From the NCBI RefSeq assembly GCF_016907435.1, contig NZ_JAFBBZ010000001.1, forward strand, positions 62,001 to 126,000: DNA of 64,000 nucleotides. Direction: 5' to 3'. Of the stretch, positions 33,314 to 41,239 are shown piece by piece. The notes under the pieces were generated by a model that had not been told where the DNA came from, searched no databases, and saw nothing but the letters and a program-made list of their open reading frames with translations. The position numbers and the translations under genes are program-made. Origin of the DNA: Nocardioides salarius (GTDB lineage: Bacteria > Actinomycetota > Actinomycetes > Propionibacteriales > Nocardioidaceae). The first letter of the stretch is position 1; every line of letters starts with the position of its first letter.

Positions 33314-34858
33314 TCAGATGTCGCGGAAGGTCTCGATGTTGGCCCCGAGCTCGTTGAGACGCTCGGCGAGGTCCTCGTAGCCGCGGTGGATGACGTAGGT
33401 CGAGCGCAGCACGCTGGTGCCCTTCGAGGCCAGCATCGCCAGCAGGATCACCACGGCCGGGCGCAGCGCCGGCGGGCAGACGATCTCGGTGCCGGAGAAG
33501 TGCGTGGGACCCTCGATCATCACCCGGTGCGGGTCGAGGAGCTTGACCTGCGCCCCGAGCTTGGTCAGCTCGGTGAGGTAGATGGCCCGGTTCTCGTAGA
33601 CCCAGTCGTGCAGCAGCGTCTGGCCGGTGGCCACCGCCGCGATCACCGCGAAGAACGGCAGGTTGTCGATGTTGAGGCCGGGGAAGGGCATCGGGTGGAT
33701 CTTGTCGAGCGGGGCCTTGAGCACCGAGGGCCGCGTGGTGATGTCGACCAGGCGGGTCTGGCCGTTGCGCGCGACGTACTCCTCGGAGCGGTCGTAGCCG
33801 AAGCCCATCTCCTCCAGCGTCGCCAGCTCGATCTCGAGGAACTCGATCGGCACCCGCTGGATGGTGATGGTCGAGCCGGTCACGATGCCGGCCGCGAGCA
33901 GCGACATCGCCTCGATCGGGTCCTCGGAGGGGGCGTAGTCGATGTCGACGTCGATCTCGGTGCGCCCGGTGACGGTCAGGGTCGTCGAGCCGACGCCCTC
34001 GACCTGCACGCCGAGGCGCTGCAGGTAGAAGCAGAGGTCCTGGACCATGTAGTTGGACGAGGCGTTGCGGATCACGGTGGTGCCGGGGTGCAGCGCCGCG
34101 GCCATCAGGGCGTTCTCGGTGACGGTGTCGCCGCGCTCTGTCAGCACGATCGGGCGGACCGGCTCGACGGCGCGGTCGACGCTGGCGTGGTAGCTGCCCT
34201 CGGTCGCCTTGACCTCGAGGCCGAAGGGGCGCAGCGCCGACATGTGCGGCTCGACGGTGCGCTCGCCGAGGTTGCAGCCGCCGGCGTAGGGCAGGTCGAA
34301 GGTCTCGGCGCGGTGCAGCAGCGGGCCCAGGAACATGATCACCGAGCGGGTGCGCCGGGCGGCGGCCTCGTCGATGGCGTCGAGGCGCAGGGTCTTGGGC
34401 GGGATGATCTCGAGGTCGTTGTCCTCGTTGAGCCAGCGCGTCTGCACGCCGAGGCTGCCCAGCACCTCGAGCAGGCGGTTGACCTCCTCGATGCGCGCGA
34501 CCTTGCGCAGGGTGGTGCGACCGCGGTTGAGCAGCGAGGCGCACAGCAGCGCGACGCCGGCGTTCTTGGAGGTCTTGACCTCGATCGAGCCCGACAGCGT
34601 CGTCGGGCCCTGGATCCGCAGGTGCGTGGGACCGGCGCCGAGGGCGACGATCTCGGAGTCGAGGGCCGCGCCGATGCGGGCGAGCATCTCGAGCGAGAGG
34701 TTCTGGTGGCCCTTCTCGATCCGGTTGATCGCGCTCTGGCTGGTCGCGAGGAGCTCGGCGAGCTGGTGCTGGGTCAGGCCGCGGTGCTTGCGGGCGTCGC
34801 GGATGAGGTTGCCGATGCGGCCCTTGTAGCCGTCGCTGCTGCGTACGTCGTCACTCAT
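33314..34858 (-). CDS. murA: MurA-like enolpyruvyl transferase fused to XRE HTH domain
   Basis: This 514-aa fusion has an N-terminal XRE/Cro-type HTH (residues ~15-70, RDARKHRGLTQHQLAELLAT, SQSAINRIEKG). A complete EPSP-synthase-fold MurA domain follows (~80-510). The catalytic features are kept: Lys98-Asn99 (SKNAG), Cys195 in AGGCNLGER, and an Asp in LNIDNLPFF. MurA transfers enolpyruvate to UDP-GlcNAc in the first committed step of peptidoglycan synthesis. The HTH suggests an additional DNA-binding role. A palindrome lies at its own promoter. It may be a second MurA rather than the housekeeping copy. Confidence 0.88.
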   Translation of the reverse strand: MSDDVRSSDGYKGRIGNLIRDARKHRGLTQHQLAELLATSQSAINRIEKGHQNLSLEMLARIGAALDSEIVALGAGPTHLRIQGPTTLSGSIEVKTSKNAGVALLCASLLNRGRTTLRKVARIEEVNRLLEVLGSLGVQTRWLNEDNDLEIIPPKTLRLDAIDEAAARRTRSVIMFLGPLLHRAETFDLPYAGGCNLGERTVEPHMSALRPFGLEVKATEGSYHASVDRAVEPVRPIVLTERGDTVTENALMAAALHPGTTVIRNASSNYMVQDLCFYLQRLGVQVEGVGSTTLTVTGRTEIDVDIDYAPSEDPIEAMSLLAAGIVTGSTITIQRVPIEFLEIELATLEEMGFGYDRSEEYVARNGQTRLVDITTRPSVLKAPLDKIHPMPFPGLNIDNLPFFAVIAAVATGQTLLHDWVYENRAIYLTELTKLGAQVKLLDPHRVMIEGPTHFSGTEIVCPPALRPAVVILLAMLASKGTSVLRSTYVIHRGYEDLAERLNELGANIETFRDI

Positions 34859-34865
34859 GGCGTCG

Positions 34866-34887
34866 ACGGTAACTCACATGTGAGATA
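34866..34887 (-). promoter_or_regulatory. murA promoter with palindromic operator
   Basis: On the minus strand the perfect 12-bp palindrome CTCACATGTGAG (34,884-34,873), extendable to 16 of 18 positions, is followed by TACCGT (34,871-34,866). That -10 is 7 nt from the murA ATG. The palindrome occupies the spacer between -35 and -10, so bound protein would repress. Confidence 0.55.
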
Positions 34888-34955
34888 GAGGCACGCCACC
34901 GGGGGGTGACGCGCCGGTGAGGCGGGGTGGGGGTGACGGATGCCATGCTCGGAGC

Positions 34956-35987
34956 ATGCGAGCCACCACCATCCACGCCGCCCGTGACATCCGCTTCTCG
35001 AACGACGTCCCCGACCCCACGATCCAGCTGCCGACCGACGCGGTCGTGCGGGTGACCAGCGCCTGCATCTGCGGCTCCGACCTGTGGCCCTACCGCGGCG
35101 AGAACGACATCACCGCCGGCGACACGATCGGCCACGAATGCATCGGCGTCGTCGAGGCCGTCGGGGCCGACGTGCGCGAGGTCAGGGTCGGCGACTTCGT
35201 CGTCGTGCCCTTCGACCACTGCGACAACACCTGCGCCCACTGCCGCGCCGGCATGCAGTCGGCCTGCGTCAACCTCGGCATGACCAGCAGCGGCCAGGGC
35301 GAGCTCGCCCGCGTCGCCCAGGCCGACGGCAGCCTGGTCGTCGTGCCCGACGTCGGCGAGCAGGGCCCCGACAAGGCGCTCGTGCCGCACCTGATGGCCC
35401 TCTCCGACGTGATGCCGACCGGGTGGCACGCGGCCGTGGCCGCCCAGGTGCGCGCGGGCGGCACCACCGTGGTCGTCGGCGACGGCGCGGTCGGCCTGTG
35501 CGGCGTGCTCGCCGCGGCCCAGATGGGCTCCGAGAAGGTCGTGCTGATGTCGCGCCACGAGCCGCGCCAGGAGATCGGTCGCGCCTTCGGCGCCACCCAC
35601 GTGGTGGCCGAGCGCGGCAAGGAGGGCGCCGCGGCCATCAAGGAGATCACCGCCGGCATCGGCGCCGACGCCGTGCTCGAGTGCGTGGGCACCGACCAGG
35701 CGATGGGCACCGCGTTCGCGGTCGCCCGTCCCGGCGCGACCGTCGGCTTCGTCGGGGTGCCGCACGGGGTCGAGCTGCCCGTGCGCCGGATGTTCCAGAA
35801 GAACGTCGGCCTCGCCGGCGGCATGGCCCCCGTGCGCCAGTACCTCCCGCACCTGCTGGGCCTGGTCCTCGACGGCACCATCCAGCCGGGCAAGGTCTTC
35901 GACGCCACGCTGCCGATGGACCAGGTCGCCGAGGGCTACAAGATGATGGACGAGCGCCGCGCGATCAAGGTGCTCCTCGAGCCGTGA
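34956..35987 (+). CDS. Zinc-dependent alcohol dehydrogenase-family protein
   Basis: This 343-aa MDR-superfamily oxidoreductase has the catalytic zinc site CICGSDLW (Cys39) and GHECIGVVE. The structural zinc loop has four Cys (CDNTCAHCRAGMQSAC). The NAD(P) Rossmann motif VVVGDGAVGLCG precedes the C-terminal half. The substrate is not determinable. The start ATG 34,956 has a weak CATGCT six nt upstream. It is translationally coupled to the downstream phosphatase (GTGA). Confidence 0.88.
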   Translation: MRATTIHAARDIRFSNDVPDPTIQLPTDAVVRVTSACICGSDLWPYRGENDITAGDTIGHECIGVVEAVGADVREVRVGDFVVVPFDHCDNTCAHCRAGMQSACVNLGMTSSGQGELARVAQADGSLVVVPDVGEQGPDKALVPHLMALSDVMPTGWHAAVAAQVRAGGTTVVVGDGAVGLCGVLAAAQMGSEKVVLMSRHEPRQEIGRAFGATHVVAERGKEGAAAIKEITAGIGADAVLECVGTDQAMGTAFAVARPGATVGFVGVPHGVELPVRRMFQKNVGLAGGMAPVRQYLPHLLGLVLDGTIQPGKVFDATLPMDQVAEGYKMMDERRAIKVLLEP

Positions 35988-37651
35988 GCCTCGTGCTCGG
36001 CCCGCTGCTGCGGCACGTCGACGCCGACTCGGCCACCGTGTGGGTCGAGACGGCGTCGGCGGCTGCGGTGGTGGTCCGGGCCGGGCCTGCCTCGGGCAGC
36101 GCGCGCACCTTCGCGGTGCACGGGCACCACTACGCGCTCGTCGAGGTCACCGGGCTCGAGCCCGGCAGCGCGACGGCGTACGTCGTCGAGGTCGACGGCG
36201 AGCAGGTCTGGCCCGAGCCGGGGTCGGCCCACCCGCCCTCACGGATCCACACCCTGCAGCCCGGGCGTGCGCTGCGGCTGGCCTACGGCTCGTGCCGGGT
36301 CAGCGCCCCGCACGACGAGGCGACCCACGCCCGCTTCGGGGTCGACGCGCTGCGCACCTACGGGCTGCACCTGGCCGACGGCCACGAGGCGGCGCCCGAC
36401 CTGCTCCTGCTGCTCGGCGACCAGGTCTACGCCGACGAGACCAGCGAGGCGATGCGCGCCTTCATCAGCGCCCGTCGCGACCCCGACAGCCCGCCGGGCT
36501 GGGAGCTGCGCGACTACGAGGAGTACGCCGAGATCTACCGGCTGGCCTGGAGCGACCCGGCGACGCGGTGGCTGCTCTCGACGGTGCCCAGCGCGATGAT
36601 CTTCGACGACCACGACATCCGCGACGACTGGAACATCAGCGCCAGCTGGCGGCGCGACATGTGGGCCACCGACTGGTGGCGCAACCGGATCGTCGGTGGC
36701 CTCGGCGCCTACTGGGTGCACCAGCACCTGGGCAACCTCGGCGCGGCCTCCCGCGCCGAGGACCCGCTGTGGCAACAGGTCGTGGCCCACGAGGGCCCGG
36801 ACGAGCTCGACCTCAGCGCGGCGCTCGACGAGCTGGTCGAGCGCGCCGACAAGCAGCCCACGACCTTCCGGTGGAGCTTCGCGCGCCAGGTCGACGACCA
36901 GGTCCGGCTGGTGGTCGTCGACTCGCGCGCCGCGCGGGTCTTCGAGGACGAGCGCCGCTCGATGGTCGACGACGAGGAGATGGACTGGCTCGACCGGCAG
37001 CTGCGCGGCGACGTCGACCACCTGCTGATCGCCACCTCGCTGCCCTTCCTGCTCTCCCCGGGGCTGCACCACGTCGAGGCGGCCGTCGAGGTGGTCAACG
37101 GCGGCCTCCTGGGCCGGCACGGCAGGCGTGTGGGGGAGTGGCTGCGCCGGGCGCTCGACATCGAGCACTGGGCCGCCTTCCAGGAGGGCTTCGTCCAGGT
37201 CGGCTCCATGGTGCGCGACGTCGCGGCCGGGCGACGCGGGCGCGCACCGGCCACGATCACCTTCCTCTCCGGCGACGTGCACCACAGCTACCTCGTGGAG
37301 GCGGAGCCGGCCCCCGACGGGCCGGACCTGCAGGGGCCGGGCACCGGGGCGGCCAGCCGGATCCTCCAGGCGGTCTGCTCACCGATGCGCAACCCGCTGC
37401 CGCGCGCGGTCCGGGCCGGGGTGCGGGTGGCGGCCAGGGGCCGGGCCCGTCCGACCGGGCGGATGCTCGGGCGCCGGGTCCCGCCCTCGCCGCTGCACTG
37501 GCGGATGACACACGGGCCGTGGTTCGAGAACCTCCTGGCCACCCTCGAGGCCGGCCCCGAGGGCCTGCGGCTGACCTGGTCGACCGGAGTGGTCGTCGAC
37601 GGCGACCACGAGCGGCCGCAGTGGCAGCAGGTGGCGCGCGTCGACGTCTAG
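35984..37651 (+). CDS. PhoD-like metallophosphatase
   Basis: This 555-aa protein has an N-terminal Ig-like domain (~1-90, ATVWVETASAAAVVV ... SRIHTLQP) and a metallophosphatase domain of the PhoD type: LAYGSCRV, LLLLGDQVYAD, MIFDDHDIRDDW, TFLSGDVHHSYLVE. No signal peptide or Tat motif is visible, so unlike classical PhoD it is probably cytosolic. It should hydrolyse phosphomono- or diesters using metals. Coupled to the upstream dehydrogenase. Confidence 0.85.
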   Translation: MSLVLGPLLRHVDADSATVWVETASAAAVVVRAGPASGSARTFAVHGHHYALVEVTGLEPGSATAYVVEVDGEQVWPEPGSAHPPSRIHTLQPGRALRLAYGSCRVSAPHDEATHARFGVDALRTYGLHLADGHEAAPDLLLLLGDQVYADETSEAMRAFISARRDPDSPPGWELRDYEEYAEIYRLAWSDPATRWLLSTVPSAMIFDDHDIRDDWNISASWRRDMWATDWWRNRIVGGLGAYWVHQHLGNLGAASRAEDPLWQQVVAHEGPDELDLSAALDELVERADKQPTTFRWSFARQVDDQVRLVVVDSRAARVFEDERRSMVDDEEMDWLDRQLRGDVDHLLIATSLPFLLSPGLHHVEAAVEVVNGGLLGRHGRRVGEWLRRALDIEHWAAFQEGFVQVGSMVRDVAAGRRGRAPATITFLSGDVHHSYLVEAEPAPDGPDLQGPGTGAASRILQAVCSPMRNPLPRAVRAGVRVAARGRARPTGRMLGRRVPPSPLHWRMTHGPWFENLLATLEAGPEGLRLTWSTGVVVDGDHERPQWQQVARVDV

Positions 37652-37655
37652 GGCC

Positions 37656-37672
37656 GAGCGCCCGGGGCGCTC
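37656..37672. terminator. Bidirectional hairpin between convergent genes
   Basis: GAGCGCCC and GGGCGCTC flank a single G, forming an 8-bp inverted repeat just after the phosphatase stop and overlapping the stop of the convergent small gene. Confidence 0.45.
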
Positions 37673-37862
37673 AGGCGTGGGCCAGGTGCTGGGGCACGGC
37701 GGCGGGCTGGCAGTCGCAGCCGCTGTCGCACGCCAGGAAGACGTGCATGGCGTGCCCGCAGCGCGGGCAGGGCCGGTCGTGCGAGAGGTGCGCGCCGTGG
37801 TGCCGGCCGGGGTCCCCGGGCTGGCTGGAGTGGTCGGGCTGGTCGTCGACGGTGTCCCACAT
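37671..37862 (-). CDS. Small Cys/His-rich protein (zinc-ribbon-like)
   Basis: This 63-aa protein has CPRCGHAMHVFLACDSGCDC in its second half, a compact cluster able to bind a metal ion. The N-terminus is hydrophilic and His/Asp-rich. A strong ribosome site (CCAGGAGAAG) precedes the ATG by the right distance. It lies between two convergent/tandem genes with no operon partner. Function unknown; I favour a real gene from the ribosome site and the cysteine pattern. Confidence 0.55.
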   Translation of the reverse strand: MWDTVDDQPDHSSQPGDPGRHHGAHLSHDRPCPRCGHAMHVFLACDSGCDCQPAAVPQHLAHA

Positions 37863-38052
37863 GGTGCTTCTCCTGGTGCCGGACCTGCGCGGGGCCACCC
37901 CTGGCCCCGGTCCACGTCTCGACGGTAGGCCTCGACGCCGGCGCCGGTGGGACGAACGCCCGCGTGTCGCCGATGCGGGGTACGCAGATCCCCCAGACGG
38001 GGTACGCCGGACGGCCCGGACGGGCGGTCGCGGCCACCAGGCCGCCGGCCGG

Positions 38053-39087
38053 TCACACCAGCACGAGGACGAGCACCAGCGAGGTCCCAGCGGCCACCAC
38101 CGTCGAGAGGCTCGCCAGGGCGAGGGCCGGCAGGGGCAGCGGCCACAGGTCGCGGACCCTCAGCCCGAGCCCCAGACCGACCATCCCCGCCGCGAGCAGG
38201 AGGGTGGAGCCGGGCTCGGCCGCCCCGACCACGGCACCCGGGAGCCAGCCGCTGGAACGCAGCGCGAGCATCACGACGAAGCCGACGAGGAACCACGGCA
38301 GCAGCGGCGGCCTCCCCGAGGCCGGCCCGGTCGAGGGCCCGGTCGAGGGCCCGGAGCCGCGGCCAGCGACCAGGTAGGTCGGCGCCAGCAGCGTCACCCG
38401 GCCGAGCTTGACCGTCATCGCGACCGCGATCGCACCACCGCCCACGACCGAGGCCGCCGCCGCCACCTGGGCCACCTCGTGGATGCTCGCCCCGACCCAG
38501 GTCGCGCTCTGCTCGCCACTCAGGCCCAGCCGCTGCGCGGCCCAGGGCAGCAGCACGATCAGCGCGGTGCCCTGCAGGGTCACCAGCGCGACCGCGTGGG
38601 CCACGTCGCGTTCCCGGGCCCGCACCGCGTCGCTGACCGCGGCGATCGCCGCGGCCCCGCAGATCGAGGACCCCGCCGCCAGCAGGGTCACGAACCCGGG
38701 GGGCAGCCCCGTCCTGCTCCCCACCAGACGGGTCACGGTGTAGGTCGTCGTCACGGTCACCACCACGACCAGCACGCCGCCGAACCCGATCCCGGCGATG
38801 TCGCTCAGCGGGAGCCGCAGGCCCAGCGCCACCACCCCGACCCTCAGCAGCGCCCGCGTGACCCGGGCATGGTCCCGGAGCGCCCGGTGCCCGGCCAGCC
38901 GGCTGTTGGCGACCACCGCGCCGACCAGGAGCGCCAGCAGCAGCGGCCCCAGCAGCGGGACCCACCGGCTGATCAGCACGCAGACCGCCGCGGTGACCAA
39001 CGGTGGCCCGTAGGCCGTCACACGACCTGGCCGGGCCTGGTGCTGGAGCGGCCGGGGCGACGGAGCGGTGGCGCGGAGGAGGGTCAC
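38053..39087 (-). CDS. yeiH: YeiH/UPF0324-family membrane protein (putative sulfate exporter)
   Basis: This 344-aa polytopic protein has about ten hydrophobic segments. Characteristic family motifs are LVGAVVANS, LLRVGVVALGLRL, and GSSICGAAAIAA with IHEVAQVAAA in the middle. YeiH proteins are annotated as possible sulfate or thiosulfate exporters. It is divergent from a LysR regulator with a strong LysR-type box between them, as often seen for yeiH. Confidence 0.87.
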   Translation of the reverse strand: MTLLRATAPSPRPLQHQARPGRVTAYGPPLVTAAVCVLISRWVPLLGPLLLALLVGAVVANSRLAGHRALRDHARVTRALLRVGVVALGLRLPLSDIAGIGFGGVLVVVVTVTTTYTVTRLVGSRTGLPPGFVTLLAAGSSICGAAAIAAVSDAVRARERDVAHAVALVTLQGTALIVLLPWAAQRLGLSGEQSATWVGASIHEVAQVAAAASVVGGGAIAVAMTVKLGRVTLLAPTYLVAGRGSGPSTGPSTGPASGRPPLLPWFLVGFVVMLALRSSGWLPGAVVGAAEPGSTLLLAAGMVGLGLGLRVRDLWPLPLPALALASLSTVVAAGTSLVLVLVLV

Positions 39088-39137
39088 GGCACCAGCCTGC
39101 GGCGCGCCGAGGGCCGGCAGAAGACCTCCGGGACCAG

Positions 39138-39166
39138 GCGACCCATCAGCAGAGGTGATGGGTCGC
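39138..39166. promoter_or_regulatory. LysR-type operator (11-bp inverted repeat)
   Basis: GCGACCCATCA and TGATGGGTCGC are perfect inverted arms with a 7-nt spacer. They contain ATCA-N7-TGAT, which fits the T-N11-A rule for LysR regulators. It lies 5 nt before the LysR gene's -10 and between the divergent yeiH and LysR genes. Confidence 0.7.
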
Positions 39167-39170
39167 GGGC

Positions 39171-39176
39171 TAGGGT
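39171..39176 (+). promoter_or_regulatory. -10 element of LysR gene (leaderless)
   Basis: TAGGGT lies exactly 6 nt before the GTG at 39,183. Confidence 0.5.
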
Positions 39177-39182
39177 CGGTGG

Positions 39183-40109
39183 GTGACCCCGGACCTCGAC
39201 CTCGACACGCTGCGGCTGCTGGTCGCGGTCTCCGAGACCGGCAGCCTCAGCGCCGCGGCCGCCCGCCGAGGCATCTCGCAGCCCGCGGCCAGTGCGCGGG
39301 TGCGTGAGTTCGAGAGCCGGTGGCGCCTGGCCGTCGTGCACCGCTCCGCCCGGGGATCGCGGATGACCACCGACGGCGAGGCCGTGGTGTCGTGGGCGCG
39401 CGGCGTGCTGCACGAGGTCGACACCGTGCGTGCCTCGCTCGAGGCACTCACAACCCGTCGGCGCGCCGGTGTCGTCGTGGCCGCCAGCCTGACCGTGGCC
39501 GAGTCCCTGGTGCCGCGCTGGCTCGGCGAGCTGCACGTCCGACGCCCCGAGGTGCAGCCGGTCCTGCGGGTGGTCAACAGCGAGACGGTCGCCGACACCG
39601 TGCGATCGGGGCAGGCCGACATCGGTTTCATCGAGTCCGCCGTGCTGCCGGACGGACTGGCGCACCGGCAGGTCGGCCAGGACCGGCTCGTCGTCGTGGT
39701 GGCACCGCAGCACGCCTGGGCCCGTCGACGTGCGGCCCTGTCGACCACTGAGCTGCGAGCGGCCCGCTGGGTGCTGCGCGAGAGCGGCAGCGGCACCCGC
39801 AGCACCTTCGACGCCGCGCTGGGCCAGCAGCCGGACGTCGCGCTCGAGGCGACGTCGACGGCGGCGCTCGCCGGCGCCACCGCCGCCGGGGTGGGGCCCG
39901 GCGTGGTCTCGGAGATGTCGGTGCGCGCCGAGCTCGAGCTGGGACGTCTCGTCGCCGTGCCCACCGAGCTCGACCTGGCCCGGCCCCTGACGTGCGTGTG
40001 GCGTGGCGAGGAGCGCCTGCACGAGGCGGCCGGTGACCTGCTGGCCATCGCGGTCGAGGCGGCCTCCACCGGTGGCCCGGGCGCCGAGGTGCCCCGGACC
40101 GCCCCCTAG
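39183..40109 (+). CDS. LysR-family transcriptional regulator
   Basis: This 308-aa regulator has an N-terminal winged HTH (LDTLRLLVAVSETGSLSAAA, GISQPAASARVREFE) and a periplasmic-binding-like effector domain (~90-300). It resembles CysB/YeiE-like regulators and is divergent from yeiH. It probably activates yeiH and represses itself through the inverted repeat at 39,138. Confidence 0.9.
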   Translation: MTPDLDLDTLRLLVAVSETGSLSAAAARRGISQPAASARVREFESRWRLAVVHRSARGSRMTTDGEAVVSWARGVLHEVDTVRASLEALTTRRRAGVVVAASLTVAESLVPRWLGELHVRRPEVQPVLRVVNSETVADTVRSGQADIGFIESAVLPDGLAHRQVGQDRLVVVVAPQHAWARRRAALSTTELRAARWVLRESGSGTRSTFDAALGQQPDVALEATSTAALAGATAAGVGPGVVSEMSVRAELELGRLVAVPTELDLARPLTCVWRGEERLHEAAGDLLAIAVEAASTGGPGAEVPRTAP

Positions 40110-40112
40110 CCT
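40107..40112 (+). promoter_or_regulatory. -10 element of hydrolase gene (leaderless)
   Basis: TAGCCT overlaps the LysR stop codon and lies exactly 6 nt before the GTG at 40,119. Confidence 0.45.
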
Positions 40113-40118
40113 GGGCGC

Positions 40119-40922
40119 GTGAGCCAGACGAGCCCCGCCATCCACAGCACCGAGGTCGGCGAGACCGGGCAGCGGGTGGTGTTCCTGCACGGCCTCTTCG
40201 GCCAGGGCCGCAACTTCACCCAGATCGCCAAGGCGATGACGCCCGCCTTCCACAGCCTGCTGGTCGACCTGCCCAACCACGGCCGCTCGCAGTGGAGCGA
40301 GACCTTCTCGTACGCCGACACCGCCGACCGGGTCGCGGAGCACCTGGCCGACGGGTTCGCGGGCGACGGACCGGTGCACCTCGTGGGGCACTCGATGGGC
40401 GGCAAGGTCGCGATGCTGCTGGCGCTGCGCCACCCGCACCTGGTCGAGCGGCTGGTCGTCGTCGACATCTCGCCGGCGCCCAGCACCGGCGCCGGCGAGT
40501 TCGAGCACCTGCTCGGCAGCCTGGCCGGCCTCGAGCTGGAGGGGTTGTCGCGGCGCAGCGACGCCGACGAGCATCTAGCCGAGGCGATCCCCGACGAGCG
40601 GGTGCGGGGCTTCCTGCTGCAGAACCTCCGCTCGGGCAGCGAAGGCTTCACCTGGCAGGCCAACCTGGGGCTGCTGCGCGAGGAGCTGGCCGCCATCGGC
40701 GACTTCCCCCGCGTCGAGGAGACCTTCGAGCGCCCGGTGCTGTGGATGGCCGGCGAGCGCTCGGGTTACGTCACCGCCGACGCCGAGGAGGAGATGGAGC
40801 GGCTCTTCCCGCGCACGGTCCAGGTCACAATCAAGGGCGCTGGCCACTGGGTCCACTCGGAGAAGCCCGAGGCGTTCGTCTCGGCGCTGCGCACCTTCCT
40901 CGGCGCCGGCCGCGACGACTGA
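40119..40922 (+). CDS. Alpha/beta-fold hydrolase
   Basis: This 267-aa protein has the oxyanion motif FLHGLFGQGRNF, the nucleophile elbow GHSMGGK, an acidic residue in the cap-to-core region, and the final His in GAGHWVHSEKPE. It resembles YbfF/ABHD11-like esterases (VDLPNHGRSQ). The substrate is unknown. A perfect hairpin terminator follows 19 nt after the stop. Confidence 0.9.
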   Translation: MSQTSPAIHSTEVGETGQRVVFLHGLFGQGRNFTQIAKAMTPAFHSLLVDLPNHGRSQWSETFSYADTADRVAEHLADGFAGDGPVHLVGHSMGGKVAMLLALRHPHLVERLVVVDISPAPSTGAGEFEHLLGSLAGLELEGLSRRSDADEHLAEAIPDERVRGFLLQNLRSGSEGFTWQANLGLLREELAAIGDFPRVEETFERPVLWMAGERSGYVTADAEEEMERLFPRTVQVTIKGAGHWVHSEKPEAFVSALRTFLGAGRDD

Positions 40923-40940
40923 CCTGGGTCCGGACGCACG

Positions 40941-40971
40941 ACGGCCCCCGACGCGGTGCGTCGGGGGCCGT
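40941..40971. terminator. Perfect 14-bp hairpin, bidirectional
   Basis: ACGGCCCCCGACGC and GCGTCGGGGGCCGT pair perfectly around a 3-nt loop (GGT). It lies after the hydrolase stop and also downstream of the tiny minus-strand ORF ending at 40,989. Confidence 0.75.
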
Positions 40972-40988
40972 GCGGTTCACAGCTGGGT

Positions 40989-41087
40989 TCAGCGGCCGGT
41001 GCGCTCCCAGGTGCGCTGGTGCCACGGGACGAACGCCTCGAGGAACTCGGAGTCGAAGCGACGGAACAGGGTCATGATGGTGGTCAT
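40989..41087 (-). CDS. Tiny ORF, 32 aa, TWxxTGR C-terminus
   Basis: This 32-residue peptide starts MTTIMTLFRR and ends HQRTWERTGR. A strong ribosome site (GAGGAGG, 5 nt before the ATG) and a perfect terminator just downstream support expression. Its ending resembles that of the tiny ORF at 62,611-62,673. No function is known to me. Confidence 0.5.
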   Translation of the reverse strand: MTTIMTLFRRFDSEFLEAFVPWHQRTWERTGR

Positions 41088-41227
41088 GCGCACCTCCTCA
41101 GGTGTGATCGGTGACTGGGTCAGAAGGCTCCACCAGGTGCCTTCATGTACCAGTGTGGGGCCCGTAGCAGGGCAACCCAACCCGGCGAGCACATGATGTC
41201 GCTCACGTTCGCTGGCGCCGGCTCGCC

Positions 41228-41233
41228 TACTCT
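41228..41233 (+). promoter_or_regulatory. -10 element of GrpB-family gene (leaderless)
   Basis: TACTCT lies exactly 6 nt before the ATG at 41,240. Confidence 0.45.
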
Positions 41234-41239
41234 CCGAGG

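Noticed and set aside
33314..34858. HTH-MurA as a catalytically dead regulator
   Set aside because: The Lys-Asn pair, the PEP-site Cys195 and the Asp of the active site are all present, so loss of enzyme activity is not supported by sequence.
36040..39186. 1048-codon plus-strand frame after the dehydrogenase
   Set aside because: It is an alternate frame of the PhoD-like gene and antisense to yeiH; Arg/Pro/Gly-rich with no protein-like pattern.
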